Of a stretch of 64,000 bases of DNA, positions 53,121 to 61,137 are shown piece after piece. The translations under genes and the position numbers were made by a program. The number at the start of each line of letters is the position of its first letter. Within the stretch, counting starts at the first letter, position 1. The notes beneath the pieces were generated by a model. That model saw only the letters and a program-made list of their open reading frames with translations, ran no database searches and was not told the origin of the DNA. The stretch spans positions 2,666,001 through 2,730,000 of the forward strand of contig NZ_CP010536.1 in assembly GCF_000832305.1 (NCBI RefSeq). Reading direction: 5' to 3'. This stretch comes from Cupriavidus basilensis. Lineage in GTDB: Bacteria > Pseudomonadota > Gammaproteobacteria > Burkholderiales > Burkholderiaceae.

Positions 53121-53454
53121 GAACAATCAGTTGAAGAAAGCCCTGTATTCGAGGGCAAGCACAGTGTAAGAACTTGCGGCTTCGTGACTAATTAGGGGAA
53201 TCCCTTTGCCATGGCGGCAAAGCGGCCCGCCGCGACGATCAAGTGCGCATCACAGCCCCCCGCGACTCCCGAGCATAAAAAGGATATTCGAAGTTAGAGG
53301 AAATACTCCAGCCAACACCGCAACAAGCGCTCAACATCCATTATGCTCGGGGCGCACAAATGCGATCTATTCGCAATCAGGACTGCTTGCTGGCCGCATA
53401 CGAGAGTACCTCCAGAGAATCCGGACTCCAGCCGCTAGCCCTAGCGGATCTTGC

Positions 53455-54468
53455 TCAAGCCGCCGCGAGGGATGGCGCGCCTCCCGGCAGCAGATGCGCC
53501 CGCGCCTCTTCAAACATAGCGTCGACGGCTGCGCGTGTGCGCACCGCGTGCATGCGGCGCGCATCCGACAAAACCCGCCGCCAGCCGCGGCCGCCATGGA
53601 TTCCGCGATGCAGGCCCAGCATATGGCGCGTCACCGCGCCCATATAGCCGCCCTTCTCGACCAAATCCCCGATATAGCGCTGCATCGCCAGTTCAACGTC
53701 CAGCCGTGACGGCACCGGGGTCTGCGCAGTGTAGAAACGCCTGTCCATTTCCGCCAGCACGTAGGGCTGGTGATAGGCCTCGCGTCCAATCATGACGCCA
53801 TCCACATGCGCCAGGTGCACGTCCATCTCGTCGTGCGTGACGATACCGCCGTTGATCAGGATCTCGAGATGCGGGAATTCCTGCTTGAGTTGGTAAGCCA
53901 CTTCGTAGCGCAGCGGCGGGATCTCGCGATTTTCCTTCGGGCTCAATCCCTTCAGGATCGCATTGCGCGCATGCACGATAAAGGTCTCGCACCCCGCATC
54001 AGCCACGGTGCCGACGAAGTCGCGAACAAAGTCGTAATGTTCGATCGTGTCAATGCCGATGCGATGCTTGACGGTCACGGGAATCGATACCGCGTCGCGC
54101 ATCGCCTTCACGCAATCCGCCACCAGTTCCGGTTCCGCCATCAGGCAAGCACCGAATGCGCCGCGCTGAACCCGCTCGGAAGGGCAGCCACAGTTCAGAT
54201 TGACCTCCACGTAGCCCCATCGCTCACCCAGTTTCGCCGCGGCGGCCAGGTCAGCGGGCTCGCTGCCGCCGAGTTGCAGGGCCACGGGTTGCTCAGCGGC
54301 GTCAAAGTCGAGATGACGAGCCACATCGCCATGAAGCAGCGCACCAGTGGTCACCATCTCAGTGTACAGCCAGGTATGGCGGCTCAGTTGCCGGTGAAAC
54401 ATACGACAATGACGATCAGTCCAATCCATCATCGGTGCAACTGAAATACGGCGAGGAGTCGAATTCAT
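53455..54468 (-). CDS. dusA: tRNA-dihydrouridine synthase A
   Basis: FMN enzyme that reduces U20/U20a in tRNA D-loops. 337 residues. FMN-binding start RISVAPMMDWTDRHCRMF, catalytic Cys in VNLNCGCPSERVQRGAFG, KHRIGIDTIEHYDFVRDFVG and the phosphate site INGGIVTHDEMDVHL. The 5' end of dusA is a known target of some integrative elements; no integrase is seen beside this copy. Confidence 0.97.
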   Translation of the reverse strand: MNSTPRRISVAPMMDWTDRHCRMFHRQLSRHTWLYTEMVTTGALLHGDVARHLDFDAAEQPVALQLGGSEPADLAAAAKLGERWGYVEVNLNCGCPSERVQRGAFGACLMAEPELVADCVKAMRDAVSIPVTVKHRIGIDTIEHYDFVRDFVGTVADAGCETFIVHARNAILKGLSPKENREIPPLRYEVAYQLKQEFPHLEILINGGIVTHDEMDVHLAHVDGVMIGREAYHQPYVLAEMDRRFYTAQTPVPSRLDVELAMQRYIGDLVEKGGYMGAVTRHMLGLHRGIHGGRGWRRVLSDARRMHAVRTRAAVDAMFEEARAHLLPGGAPSLAAA

Positions 54469-54817
54469 GGTCTTACAGCTTCAAAGCTAAGTTCTTCGGG
54501 CGCCCGGCAGCAGTCTCGATCCCTGCCCTTGCACCCATTCCAATGCACTCCCTGTCAATTTGCCTCGACCTGCACCAGCTTTTGGTCGCAAATCAACAAA
54601 GATAAGGAAACGCTCACGCTGCGCGTGAAAGCACGAGAGTATACGGCACCCCGCCCTCGGTCGCCGGCGGCCGCCCCGACGTGCCGCCAGCCCGCGCAAC
54701 AACATCCCTCGTTCACGTCACCCGGCGTGGCAAAGCAGACAGAATGCGGTGTGCCCCGCCCTTTCGGGGGGGCGTGCGTGGCTGCCGCCAGCAGCCATTC
54801 CTAGCCAGGAGCTTTCA
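54469..54817. other. Gap between divergent dusA and thioesterase genes
   Basis: About 350 bp. No gene seen. A GC-rich near-palindrome CCCGCCCTTTCGGGGGGGCG lies at about 54755-54774 without a T-run. It must hold both promoters; no convincing boxes were picked. Confidence 0.5.
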
Positions 54818-55315
54818 ATGTTGATGCGAGACGCAATCCCCCATGTGCTTAGCCGCGGTAGCGACATGTTCACGCGAGACATACAGGAGACGCCCCCGCA
54901 AAAGACGTTCCATCATGCAATCGATATCTATCTCAAGGATTCCAACGCCTTCATGAATACTTACTTTGCGCGCTACTTCGAGTGGCAGGGTGTCTGCCGG
55001 GAACGCTGGTTCCACGAGTGCATTCACGACAACCTGCTGGCTGCCGGAGGCGTGTTCGTGACCAAGCGCGCGCATCAGGAGTACGTGGAAGAGACCTTCC
55101 CGTTCCAGAAGGTGGACTGCTACCTCAATACCTTCCAGGTGAAGCAGTGCTCGGCTTACCTGCTGTTCCGCTTTTGCGTTGGAGGCCGCCCCGTGTCGCT
55201 CGGCTACCAGCAGATCGTGTTCGCCGGCAGGGACAAGCGCATCATGCGCTTCCCGAAGGAGATCGTGGAGCGCGTCAAGGAGTATGAGTTGAAGTTGCCT
55301 ACCTTCGCTAGCTAA
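54818..55315 (+). CDS. Hot-dog acyl-CoA thioesterase-like protein
   Basis: 165 residues from ATG 54818 (AGGAG seven bases before). It resembles the 4HBT/YbgC thioesterases. The fold starts at TFHHAIDIYLKDSNAFMNTY and goes on with FARYFEWQGVCRERWFHECI, with the expected Asp replaced by the KDSNAF turn. The C-terminal strands VKQCSAYLLFRFCVGGRPVS and GYQQIVFAGRDKRIM complete the sheet. The last 4 bp overlap the end of the convergent histidine kinase gene. The substrate is unknown; a fatty acyl chain is plausible. Confidence 0.75.
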   Translation: MLMRDAIPHVLSRGSDMFTRDIQETPPQKTFHHAIDIYLKDSNAFMNTYFARYFEWQGVCRERWFHECIHDNLLAAGGVFVTKRAHQEYVEETFPFQKVDCYLNTFQVKQCSAYLLFRFCVGGRPVSLGYQQIVFAGRDKRIMRFPKEIVERVKEYELKLPTFAS

Positions 55316-56760
55316 ACGGGCCCCGCCCCGCTGGCCGGCACTTGGCTGGCGGGGCGGGCACGCATGACACGGCCTTTGCCGGTGTGCGCGTCCGGCAGGC
55401 GCAGCGTGAAGGTGGTATGGACGCCACGCACGGATTCGCATTGGATGCGGCCATCGAACGCCTCGACCACGCGCCGGCAGAAGGCCAGCCCCATGCCAGC
55501 GCCGCTGCCGTGGGCCTTGGTGGAAAAGAAGGGATCGAAGATCCGCGGGAGGACTTCCCGCGCGATGCCGGGGCCGGTATCGCTGAAGCGAAGCAGCCAG
55601 CAGCCGCGTTCTTGCACCACTCCGATCTCGATGCGGCCGTCGACGCTCGCACGCATGGCCTGCAGTGCGTTCTTGAGCAGGTTGAACAGCACGTAGACCA
55701 GCAGCGTGTCGGAGCCCCGGAAGCACCAGGCCGGATCAATCGGGCCTACCGCCACCCTTTCCCGCTCCCCCGCCAGGAACGGATAGCGCTCGAGAGCGGA
55801 CACCACGCAGTGCCGCAGGGATTGTGCGGTGAAGCTATGGCGGTCCAGCCGTTCCAGCGTGACGGAGGCAAGCGCCATGTCGATCACGGTGTGGGTGCCA
55901 TCAATCTCCCGTTGAATGGAGGCGACCAGGCCGGCGGCCCGGTTCAGTTGCCCGGGCCGCATGCTGTCCTTGCACAAACCGTGCTCCACCGCCAGTTGAT
56001 AGCCGGCCAGCAGATCGGGCCAGGCTCGGCCGATTTCGTCGGCCTGCAGGCGGATCGTGGTCAAGGGGGTGCGCACCTCGTGCGCCACGGTAGCCGCCAG
56101 CGAGAAGGGGTGCATCAAGTCGTAGCGCACGATGGTCACCGCAAGAATGCCCAGGCTGATGCCGATAAAGATCACGCCCGGCGGATAAAAGGCATAGCCG
56201 TAATTGGCCGCGTAGTCGACCGCCGCCAGCGAGTAAAGGCACAGGCTCACCAGGCACAGATCCAGACGCTTGCGCTTCTCGCCCGTGGCGCTGCGGCGCG
56301 CGCCCAGTAGCAGCCAGCCGCTGCGGCAGGCCAGCAGCACCGTCTGCGCCACATGCAGCGGATGCAGCCGCCCGGCCTTGGGGTACTCACCGAAGAAATA
56401 GGTATAGAAGCCGGACACCACCTCACCGCCAGTCAACACCATCACCGCCAGCACCAGGGACAGCCCGTAGGAAACCAGCAGCAGCGGGCGCTCGGTGCGG
56501 CACTCGGTGACCTCGGTCACGAAGTGATAGAAACAGGTCGGCAGGAAGATGATGAACAGATAGCCCACCTTGGCGAGCAGCAGCGCCACATCCGGCTGCT
56601 CAGCCTGGAACAGGAAGGCCCAGGTTCCCTGCCAGGCAAAGGTGGTCACGCACATCAGAAAGAAGGACGTGGAAATGCGCGTGACGCCCTTGGTGACCAG
56701 CACGTACAAGCCGAATCCCAGAAAAATGGCGGACACGAAGGCTGGCAGGATGGCGTACAT
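55312..56760 (-). CDS. 7TM sensor histidine kinase, CqsS/LqsS/PhcS-like
   Basis: 482 residues. About seven hydrophobic helices (1-215) form the sensor. The H-box is AATVAHEVRTPLTTIRLQAD, then HTVIDMALASV. The ATPase part has an N-box VLFNLLKNALQAM, DTGPGI, DPFFSTKAHGSGAGMGLAF. The stretch FRGSDTLLVYVLFNLLKNAL and the ERYPF motif before it recall kinases for long-chain hydroxyketone or hydroxy-ester autoinducers. No receiver domain or response regulator is present here, so it is an orphan. The next gene is a convergent thioesterase. Confidence 0.82.
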   Translation of the reverse strand: MYAILPAFVSAIFLGFGLYVLVTKGVTRISTSFFLMCVTTFAWQGTWAFLFQAEQPDVALLLAKVGYLFIIFLPTCFYHFVTEVTECRTERPLLLVSYGLSLVLAVMVLTGGEVVSGFYTYFFGEYPKAGRLHPLHVAQTVLLACRSGWLLLGARRSATGEKRKRLDLCLVSLCLYSLAAVDYAANYGYAFYPPGVIFIGISLGILAVTIVRYDLMHPFSLAATVAHEVRTPLTTIRLQADEIGRAWPDLLAGYQLAVEHGLCKDSMRPGQLNRAAGLVASIQREIDGTHTVIDMALASVTLERLDRHSFTAQSLRHCVVSALERYPFLAGERERVAVGPIDPAWCFRGSDTLLVYVLFNLLKNALQAMRASVDGRIEIGVVQERGCWLLRFSDTGPGIAREVLPRIFDPFFSTKAHGSGAGMGLAFCRRVVEAFDGRIQCESVRGVHTTFTLRLPDAHTGKGRVMRARPASQVPASGAGPV

Positions 56761-56903
56761 GGGGTTCCGGAGGGGCCGGGCGGCGCGCCCGGACGGGCGT
56801 CAGGCTGACCGGCAACCGCCATTCTAAGTCGCGGCAAGCGCACCTGCGCAAAGTCCGGCTAATGACGGCCCTGCACGACATTGAAGTGCCGGGGCCTGCC
56901 CGG

Positions 56904-57125
56904 CTAGTTCACCTGCCCGGCGTCGATGGTCCGCATGGCCGAGGCTTCCGCCAGGGCAATCGCGGCTTCCGCCGTGCCAGCCACGCCAGCCTCTTCCTCG
57001 AATGAAGGCTGCGGCGCGTCGCCGAAGGCGTCGGAAATGACAACCGTCGCCATATAGCCGCCACCAGCCAGCGCAGCCGCGCGTGCCACCACGGCATAAC
57101 CGCCGTACTCGAATCGTCGTTCCAT
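56904..57125 (-). CDS. Small hypothetical protein (73 aa)
   Basis: Starts at ATG 57125 with GAGGAG seven bases upstream, so it is very likely translated. Reads MERRFEYGGYAVVARAAALA, then GGGYMATVVISDAFGD, then an acidic end with EEEAGVAGTAEAAIALAEAS. It looks like a small soluble alpha/beta protein. Family not recognised. It stands on the same strand as the next two genes upstream, perhaps in one operon. Confidence 0.65.
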   Translation of the reverse strand: MERRFEYGGYAVVARAAALAGGGYMATVVISDAFGDAPQPSFEEEAGVAGTAEAAIALAEASAMRTIDAGQVN

Positions 57126-57223
57126 CGTGCGGCTCCTCGTCGCTGGGGATGAAGCCATGATAGATGGACACGTCGCTGCGTGGCCAGAAGAAGGCATCGA
57201 GCACGCATGCGGCGTGGCGCAGG

Positions 57224-57454
57224 TCAAGCACCCCAGCCCACCCTGAGCGCTGGCGGGAATACGCACCAGCACCCATCGGCATGGCGGAAGAAGAACATCG
57301 ACAACTGCCCCGACGGGCGGGCCACATCCACTCGGATACAGCCGCTGCGGCAAGCCCGCGAACTGCGCACGCGGGTGATCCGCGCGGGTGCCGCCAGGTT
57401 GGCGCCAAGCCATTTGTCGATCAGCCCACGCAGGGATATCTTGGCGGTTTGCAT
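57224..57454 (-). CDS. Small hypothetical protein (76 aa)
   Basis: ATG 57454 has CAGGAG seven bases upstream. The protein is basic at the start (SLRGLIDKWLGANLAAPARI) and has a Cys/Phe-rich end (SMFFFRHADGCWCVFPPALR). Unknown function. It lies 45 bp after the LRAT gene and 98 bp before the 73-residue gene. Confidence 0.6.
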   Translation of the reverse strand: MQTAKISLRGLIDKWLGANLAAPARITRVRSSRACRSGCIRVDVARPSGQLSMFFFRHADGCWCVFPPALRVGWGA

Positions 57455-57499
57455 GTCAGTCTCCTGGACTTGCCTTGTTGATACGCCCCACGTCAGGCG

Positions 57500-57976
57500 C
57501 TAGGCGGCACGGGCACCGAAGTGCGCGCCCTTGAACTCGGTTTCGAGAAATGCCCTGAGCAGGTTGGCGACGGCCTGCACAGCCATGGAGGGGTGGTGCA
57601 GGCAGGCTTCCACTTGCTCGCTGCGGCCTTCGCCAAGCAGGCACCAAGTGCAGAAATGCTCGCAATTGTTGGTCAGGAGCCGGTAGTTGTCCTCACCGAG
57701 GCGGGAGCGGGCGCGCGCCACGGCTTCCAGGCCGACATACCTGGCGCAAGGATTGGCCTTCACGGTGACTGTGTGGCCTGCCGCGAAAGCGCCCACCGTG
57801 GTTTCCTCCACAGGGCCGCGATGGAGCGAGCCGGCAAAGCCGGCGTAGTGGACGACCTTGCCGTCGCCAATGTAAATGCCGTGATGGGCATAGCCGCGGC
57901 GTTCCGTGACCAGGTGCGCGCCCAGGGGAAGGTCGGCATCGATAGCCTTGTCTTGTTGTTGGTGTTGGTGGTTCAT
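57500..57976 (-). CDS. LRAT/NlpC-P60-superfamily acyltransferase-like protein
   Basis: 158 residues from ATG 57976. It has the permuted-papain LRAT-domain triad: His in YAHHGIYIGDGKVVHYAG (two His), and Cys in NNCEHFCTWCLLGEG. Eukaryotic members transfer acyl chains from phospholipids; bacterial ones are largely untested. The first 15 residues are Gln/His-rich. The C-terminus (MAVQAVANLLRAFLETEF) is amphipathic and could touch membrane. Heads a minus-strand group with two small genes. Confidence 0.85.
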   Translation of the reverse strand: MNHQHQQQDKAIDADLPLGAHLVTERRGYAHHGIYIGDGKVVHYAGFAGSLHRGPVEETTVGAFAAGHTVTVKANPCARYVGLEAVARARSRLGEDNYRLLTNNCEHFCTWCLLGEGRSEQVEACLHHPSMAVQAVANLLRAFLETEFKGAHFGARAA

Positions 57977-58533
57977 GGCTGCCTCTGATCTGTTTGCTAT
58001 CTGTTTGCTGGCTGCAGGCATTGCCTGCTGGTTGCCATACCGTCCGCATCAACCGTGCCACCCGGCGCCATCCCAGGCAGATCAGGGGATTGCGGAGCTT
58101 TCAACCGGACAGGCAGGGGATAAGCGTCTGCGGCCAGCCAACAGCCTGATGCCAATAGTGTTGGTGCCATGCCATCAGAGAGGCCCCGATGCCGTGGAAG
58201 CCATGGCGAAGTGGATGCGATGGCCGCGGCAGTGCTCTATGGCGCGACTTCGCGCGAGACAGCTGCCGGGCGGCGAGCCCGAGTCAAATCGGTGGGTTTC
58301 CCCCACCATGCCGGCAGAGGATGTTGGCGTTGCGCCAACGCTCACGGCCCCGCCGCGAAGTCCGAGATCAGCCTGGCGTCGCCAACGAGGAGGGGAAACA
58401 CAGAAAATTCAAGCACTTACGGCACCGCATCGGGCCAGCCGCATCACTGGCATGCGCTTTGCTCTATAGAAGCATGGCAAGTAGCCACGGACCGCAACAC
58501 AGCCCCTACTCATCCCACGCACCGGAGACCATC
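57977..58533. other. Regulatory gap before the secreted-peptide gene
   Basis: About 560 bp without a gene. Frames open here are shadows of random GC-rich sequence. It holds the sigma-54 promoter at 58448-58463. Activator sites are expected 100-200 bp upstream of that, but no clear dyad was identified by eye. Confidence 0.6.
58448..58463 (+). promoter_or_regulatory. Sigma-54 promoter of the peptide gene
   Basis: TGGCATGCGCTTTGCT matches TGGCAY-N5-TTGCW exactly. The GG (58449-58450) and GC (58461-58462) doublets are 12 bases apart, as -24/-12 elements must be. Start of transcription would be near 58474, 60 bp before the peptide ATG. A sigma-54 activator gene lies 1.2 kb away. Confidence 0.8.
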
Positions 58534-58821
58534 ATGGCGGCGCTCACCATCAAAGACCTCTACACCAACCGCACGCTGGACGGCCAGGCCATGGCGGCCA
58601 TCCGCGGCGGCGGCGCGCCCTGGGTATTCGGCTGGATCCAGCCCTATTCCCCGCCCCGGCAGAGCGTTGGGCCCGTCGTCAACTTTTACGAGATCAACAA
58701 CAGCTTCTATGCTGATCAGATGGTTAACCAGTTCCAGAACATCGACGTTCGCAATACGGCGCCCGGCGCGAACATCAATGTGCAAGCGGGACAAGGGGCA
58801 AGGAACGACGGCCGGATGTAG
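58534..58821 (+). CDS. Double-glycine-leader secreted peptide precursor
   Basis: 95 residues from ATG 58534 (GGAG upstream). The leader ends TLDGQAMAAIRGG at residue 26, with Leu at -12, Met at -7, Ile at -4 and Gly-Gly at -2/-1, the exact pattern cut by C39 peptidases of bacteriocin exporters. The predicted core is 69 residues: GAPWVFGWIQPYSPPRQSVG, then an Asn/Gln-rich part (NNSFYADQMVNQFQNIDV, NTAPGANINVQAGQ) and no Cys. A matching peptidase-transporter is 2.3 kb away. Function (toxin, signal or surface polymer) is unknown. Confidence 0.8.
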   Translation: MAALTIKDLYTNRTLDGQAMAAIRGGGAPWVFGWIQPYSPPRQSVGPVVNFYEINNSFYADQMVNQFQNIDVRNTAPGANINVQAGQGARNDGRM

Positions 58822-58865
58822 CCCGGTTCGCGCACAGCCCGAACGGCCCGGCCATGCGCCGCCCG

Positions 58866-58896
58866 CCACGCCAACGCCACCCAGGCGCTGGCGTGG
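58866..58896 (+). terminator. Intercistronic hairpin
   Basis: CCACGCCAACGCC, five bases, GGCGCTGGCGTGG: a 13-bp stem with one mismatch and no T-run, between the peptide gene and the phosphatase gene. It may stabilise the peptide mRNA or partly stop transcription. Confidence 0.45.
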
Positions 58897-58930
58897 CATT
58901 GCGGCGTCCAAGCTTGCCCGAACACCGGAG

Positions 58931-59707
58931 ATGATCGTGACCTGTGCATCGCAATTCCGCTGGACTTCAGCCGCTCGCACCGATGTCGGCCTGGTACGGG
59001 AGCGCAATGAGGATGCCTGCCTCGCCCAGCCGGAGCGAGGGCTCTGGGTGGTGGCGGATGGCATGGGCGGCCACGCGGTTGGCGACTATGCCAGCAATAT
59101 GGTCGTGGAGACGCTGTCCCGGCTGGCCTTGCCGCACAGCCTCGATAGCTTGCTCGACGGGGCCCGCATCGCCTTGCAGGAAGTCAATCGCGAACTGCTG
59201 GAGGAAGCGGCACGCCGGCAGGTCCGGCGCATTGGCAGCACGGTGGTAGTGCTGATGGCCTGCGAACGCTTCTGTGGCTGCCTGTGGGCAGGCGACAGCC
59301 GCATCTACTTGTACCGGGATGCGCACCTGACCCAGTTGACGAGGGACCACAGCCGCGTGGAAGAACTCAAGGCGCGCGGTCTGATCACCGCGGAAGAAGC
59401 CGTGCATCACCCAGCGCACAACACCATCACCCGGGCGGTCGGCGCGAACACGGCGCTGGAACTGGACCAGACCTGGGTGGAAGTCGCGGACGCCGACATG
59501 TTCCTGCTCTGCAGCGACGGCCTGAGCAATGAACTGCGGGACCCGGAGATCGCCAGCGTGCTGGCCTGCGGCGATTGCGAACTGGCGGCGCAGGCGCTGG
59601 TGACCGCGGCGCTGGGCCGCGGCGGCCACGACAACATCTCGGCGGTGGTGGTGCGCGCGGAGGATCTCTACGCCTCGGACAAGACCATGGTGAATCCCGC
59701 GCTGTAG
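58931..59707 (+). CDS. PP2C-type Ser/Thr phosphatase
   Basis: 258 residues. Metal-binding and catalytic motifs of PPM phosphatases appear in order: DVGLVRERNEDACLA, VVADGMGGHAVGDYA, GSTVVVLM, WAGDSRIYLYR, LCSDGLSNELRDPE and GRGGHDNISAVVV. It has no signal peptide or membrane helix. ATG 58931 directly abuts GGAG, so GTG 58937, six bases after it, may be the true start. It is probably read from the sigma-54 promoter with the peptide gene. No Ser/Thr kinase is in the window, so its target is open. Confidence 0.93.
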   Translation: MIVTCASQFRWTSAARTDVGLVRERNEDACLAQPERGLWVVADGMGGHAVGDYASNMVVETLSRLALPHSLDSLLDGARIALQEVNRELLEEAARRQVRRIGSTVVVLMACERFCGCLWAGDSRIYLYRDAHLTQLTRDHSRVEELKARGLITAEEAVHHPAHNTITRAVGANTALELDQTWVEVADADMFLLCSDGLSNELRDPEIASVLACGDCELAAQALVTAALGRGGHDNISAVVVRAEDLYASDKTMVNPAL

Positions 59708-59735
59708 CCTGGCGTGCGGCTCACCGCCTGCCCTC

Positions 59736-61043
59736 CTACCGCGCCTTGCCGCCCTGCGCGGCGCCCTGATTGCGAAAATCCTTGGAATGGATGCCGTGTT
59801 TCTTCAGGAGCATCTGCAGGTGCGAGCGATTCATGTCGAAGCGCCTGGCCAGCTCCGCCACCGTGCCGCCGACCTCCTGCAATCCCCGCTCGAGAAAAGC
59901 GCGTTCGGCTTCATCGCTGGCGGCGCGCTTGGCTTCGCTGAGCGAGGTGGCCGTGGACGCATCCACCACGAGCGGTGCCGCGGCGCCGCTGGTGACTGGC
60001 GCCGGAGCTGATGGCTTGGGCCGCAGGTCCTGTGGAAGATGCTCGAGATCAGCCGTATCGCCAGCCAGGCACGAGGTACGGTACATCAGGTTACGCAATT
60101 CGCGGATATTGCCCGGGTAGGCGTAATTCATCAGGAAGTCGCGCAGGCGCGGGGTCAGCTTGACGGGCCGGCGCTTTAGCGCGCCGGCCGCCTCGTCGCC
60201 GAAGTACGCTACCAGCAAGGCGATTTCGTCGCGCCGCTCGCGCAGCGGCGGCAGCGTGACGTGGATCACGCTGAGGCGGTAGAACAAGTCTTCGCGAAAC
60301 TTGCCCTCCTCACTCAGGCGCCGCAGGTCCCGGTTGGTGGCCGCCACGATGCGCGTGTCGACCGAAATCGTCTCGTCGGAGCCGACCCGCTGGATCTCGT
60401 GCGACTCCAGCACGCGCAGCAGCTTGACCTGCCCGGTGAGAGGCAACTCGCCAATCTCATCAAGGAAGATGGTGCCCGTGTGCGCGCTCTCGAACTTGCC
60501 GCGGCGATCATTGGCGGCGCCCGTGAAGGCGCCCTTCTTGTGGCCGAACAACTCCGACTCCAGCAGATTCTCAGGGATGGCCCCGCAGTTCACCGAGATA
60601 TAGGGCTTGTCCGTCCTGGAGCCGTTGGCATGGATCACCTTGGCCATCAGCTCCTTGCCCGTGCCGCTCTCGCCATCGATCAACACCGGCAGATCAGTGG
60701 GCGCCGCTTTCTCGGCGATCTCCAGCGCCTCCAGCAGCTTGGGATTGTCGCCGAAGGTGCCCTCAAAAATAAAGCTGCGTTCCAGCAACGCCTGCCGGCG
60801 CTCGCGCGGTGCCAGGTCGGCCGGAACAGGCTCCGCCACGGCCGCCTGCACAAAGCGCTCCTTGTGCGATAGCTGCATCACCTCGTCGCGCAGCGTAGTG
60901 GCCTGCTTGAGCAGCTTCTCGATCTCCGTGCGCTCGAGCTTGGAGGCCCAGCGCAACGTCGAGCGCAGGATTTCGATCTTCTCGATCAGCCCGGCATAGG
61001 AGATGGCCGACCCGACGGAGCCACCCTGGTTGAACAGCTTCAT
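59736..61043 (-). CDS. Sigma-54-dependent activator (AAA+/Fis)
   Basis: 435 residues from ATG 61043 (GGGGGAG six bases before). Residues 1-105 are charged and helical (LIEKIEILRSTLRWASKLER, KLLKQATTLRDEV), with no receiver, PAS, GAF or FHA signature. The AAA+ domain (about 110-345) has GESGTGKE, the sigma-54-contacting GAFTGA loop, Walker B GTIFLDEIGE and the Arg-rich LPPLRERRDEI. A Pro/Ala linker leads to a Fis-type HTH (GGTVAELARRFDMNRSHLQ). It ends 28 bp from the convergent phosphatase gene and follows the exporter gene by 94 bp. Confidence 0.95.
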   Translation of the reverse strand: MKLFNQGGSVGSAISYAGLIEKIEILRSTLRWASKLERTEIEKLLKQATTLRDEVMQLSHKERFVQAAVAEPVPADLAPRERRQALLERSFIFEGTFGDNPKLLEALEIAEKAAPTDLPVLIDGESGTGKELMAKVIHANGSRTDKPYISVNCGAIPENLLESELFGHKKGAFTGAANDRRGKFESAHTGTIFLDEIGELPLTGQVKLLRVLESHEIQRVGSDETISVDTRIVAATNRDLRRLSEEGKFREDLFYRLSVIHVTLPPLRERRDEIALLVAYFGDEAAGALKRRPVKLTPRLRDFLMNYAYPGNIRELRNLMYRTSCLAGDTADLEHLPQDLRPKPSAPAPVTSGAAAPLVVDASTATSLSEAKRAASDEAERAFLERGLQEVGGTVAELARRFDMNRSHLQMLLKKHGIHSKDFRNQGAAQGGKAR

Positions 61044-61137
61044 GTCGCGCTCCCCCATGCGTCGCGATACGGCAGATATGCCAGAAGCGCCAGATGCGCC
61101 GTTGCCGCCCAGCGGCACCCGGGCTGTGCGAAAGCGC

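Larger units (their letters stand above)
52892..53454. other. Gap with two minus-strand terminators
   Basis: About 560 bp between the small lipoprotein and dusA. It holds hairpins with T-runs on the minus strand at 52959-52986 and 53095-53120. A 40-codon minus frame ending SSYTVLALEYRAFFN just before the second hairpin has no start codon and no recognised family. No tRNA or other known RNA was seen. Confidence 0.55.

Noticed and set aside
53122-53241. 40-codon minus frame ending in RAFFN before the tandem terminators
   Set aside because: No start codon and preceded by a stop; may be a remnant, so only noted in findings.
54469-54817. Integrative element at dusA
   Set aside because: dusA is a known insertion target, but no integrase, repeat or phage gene is present.
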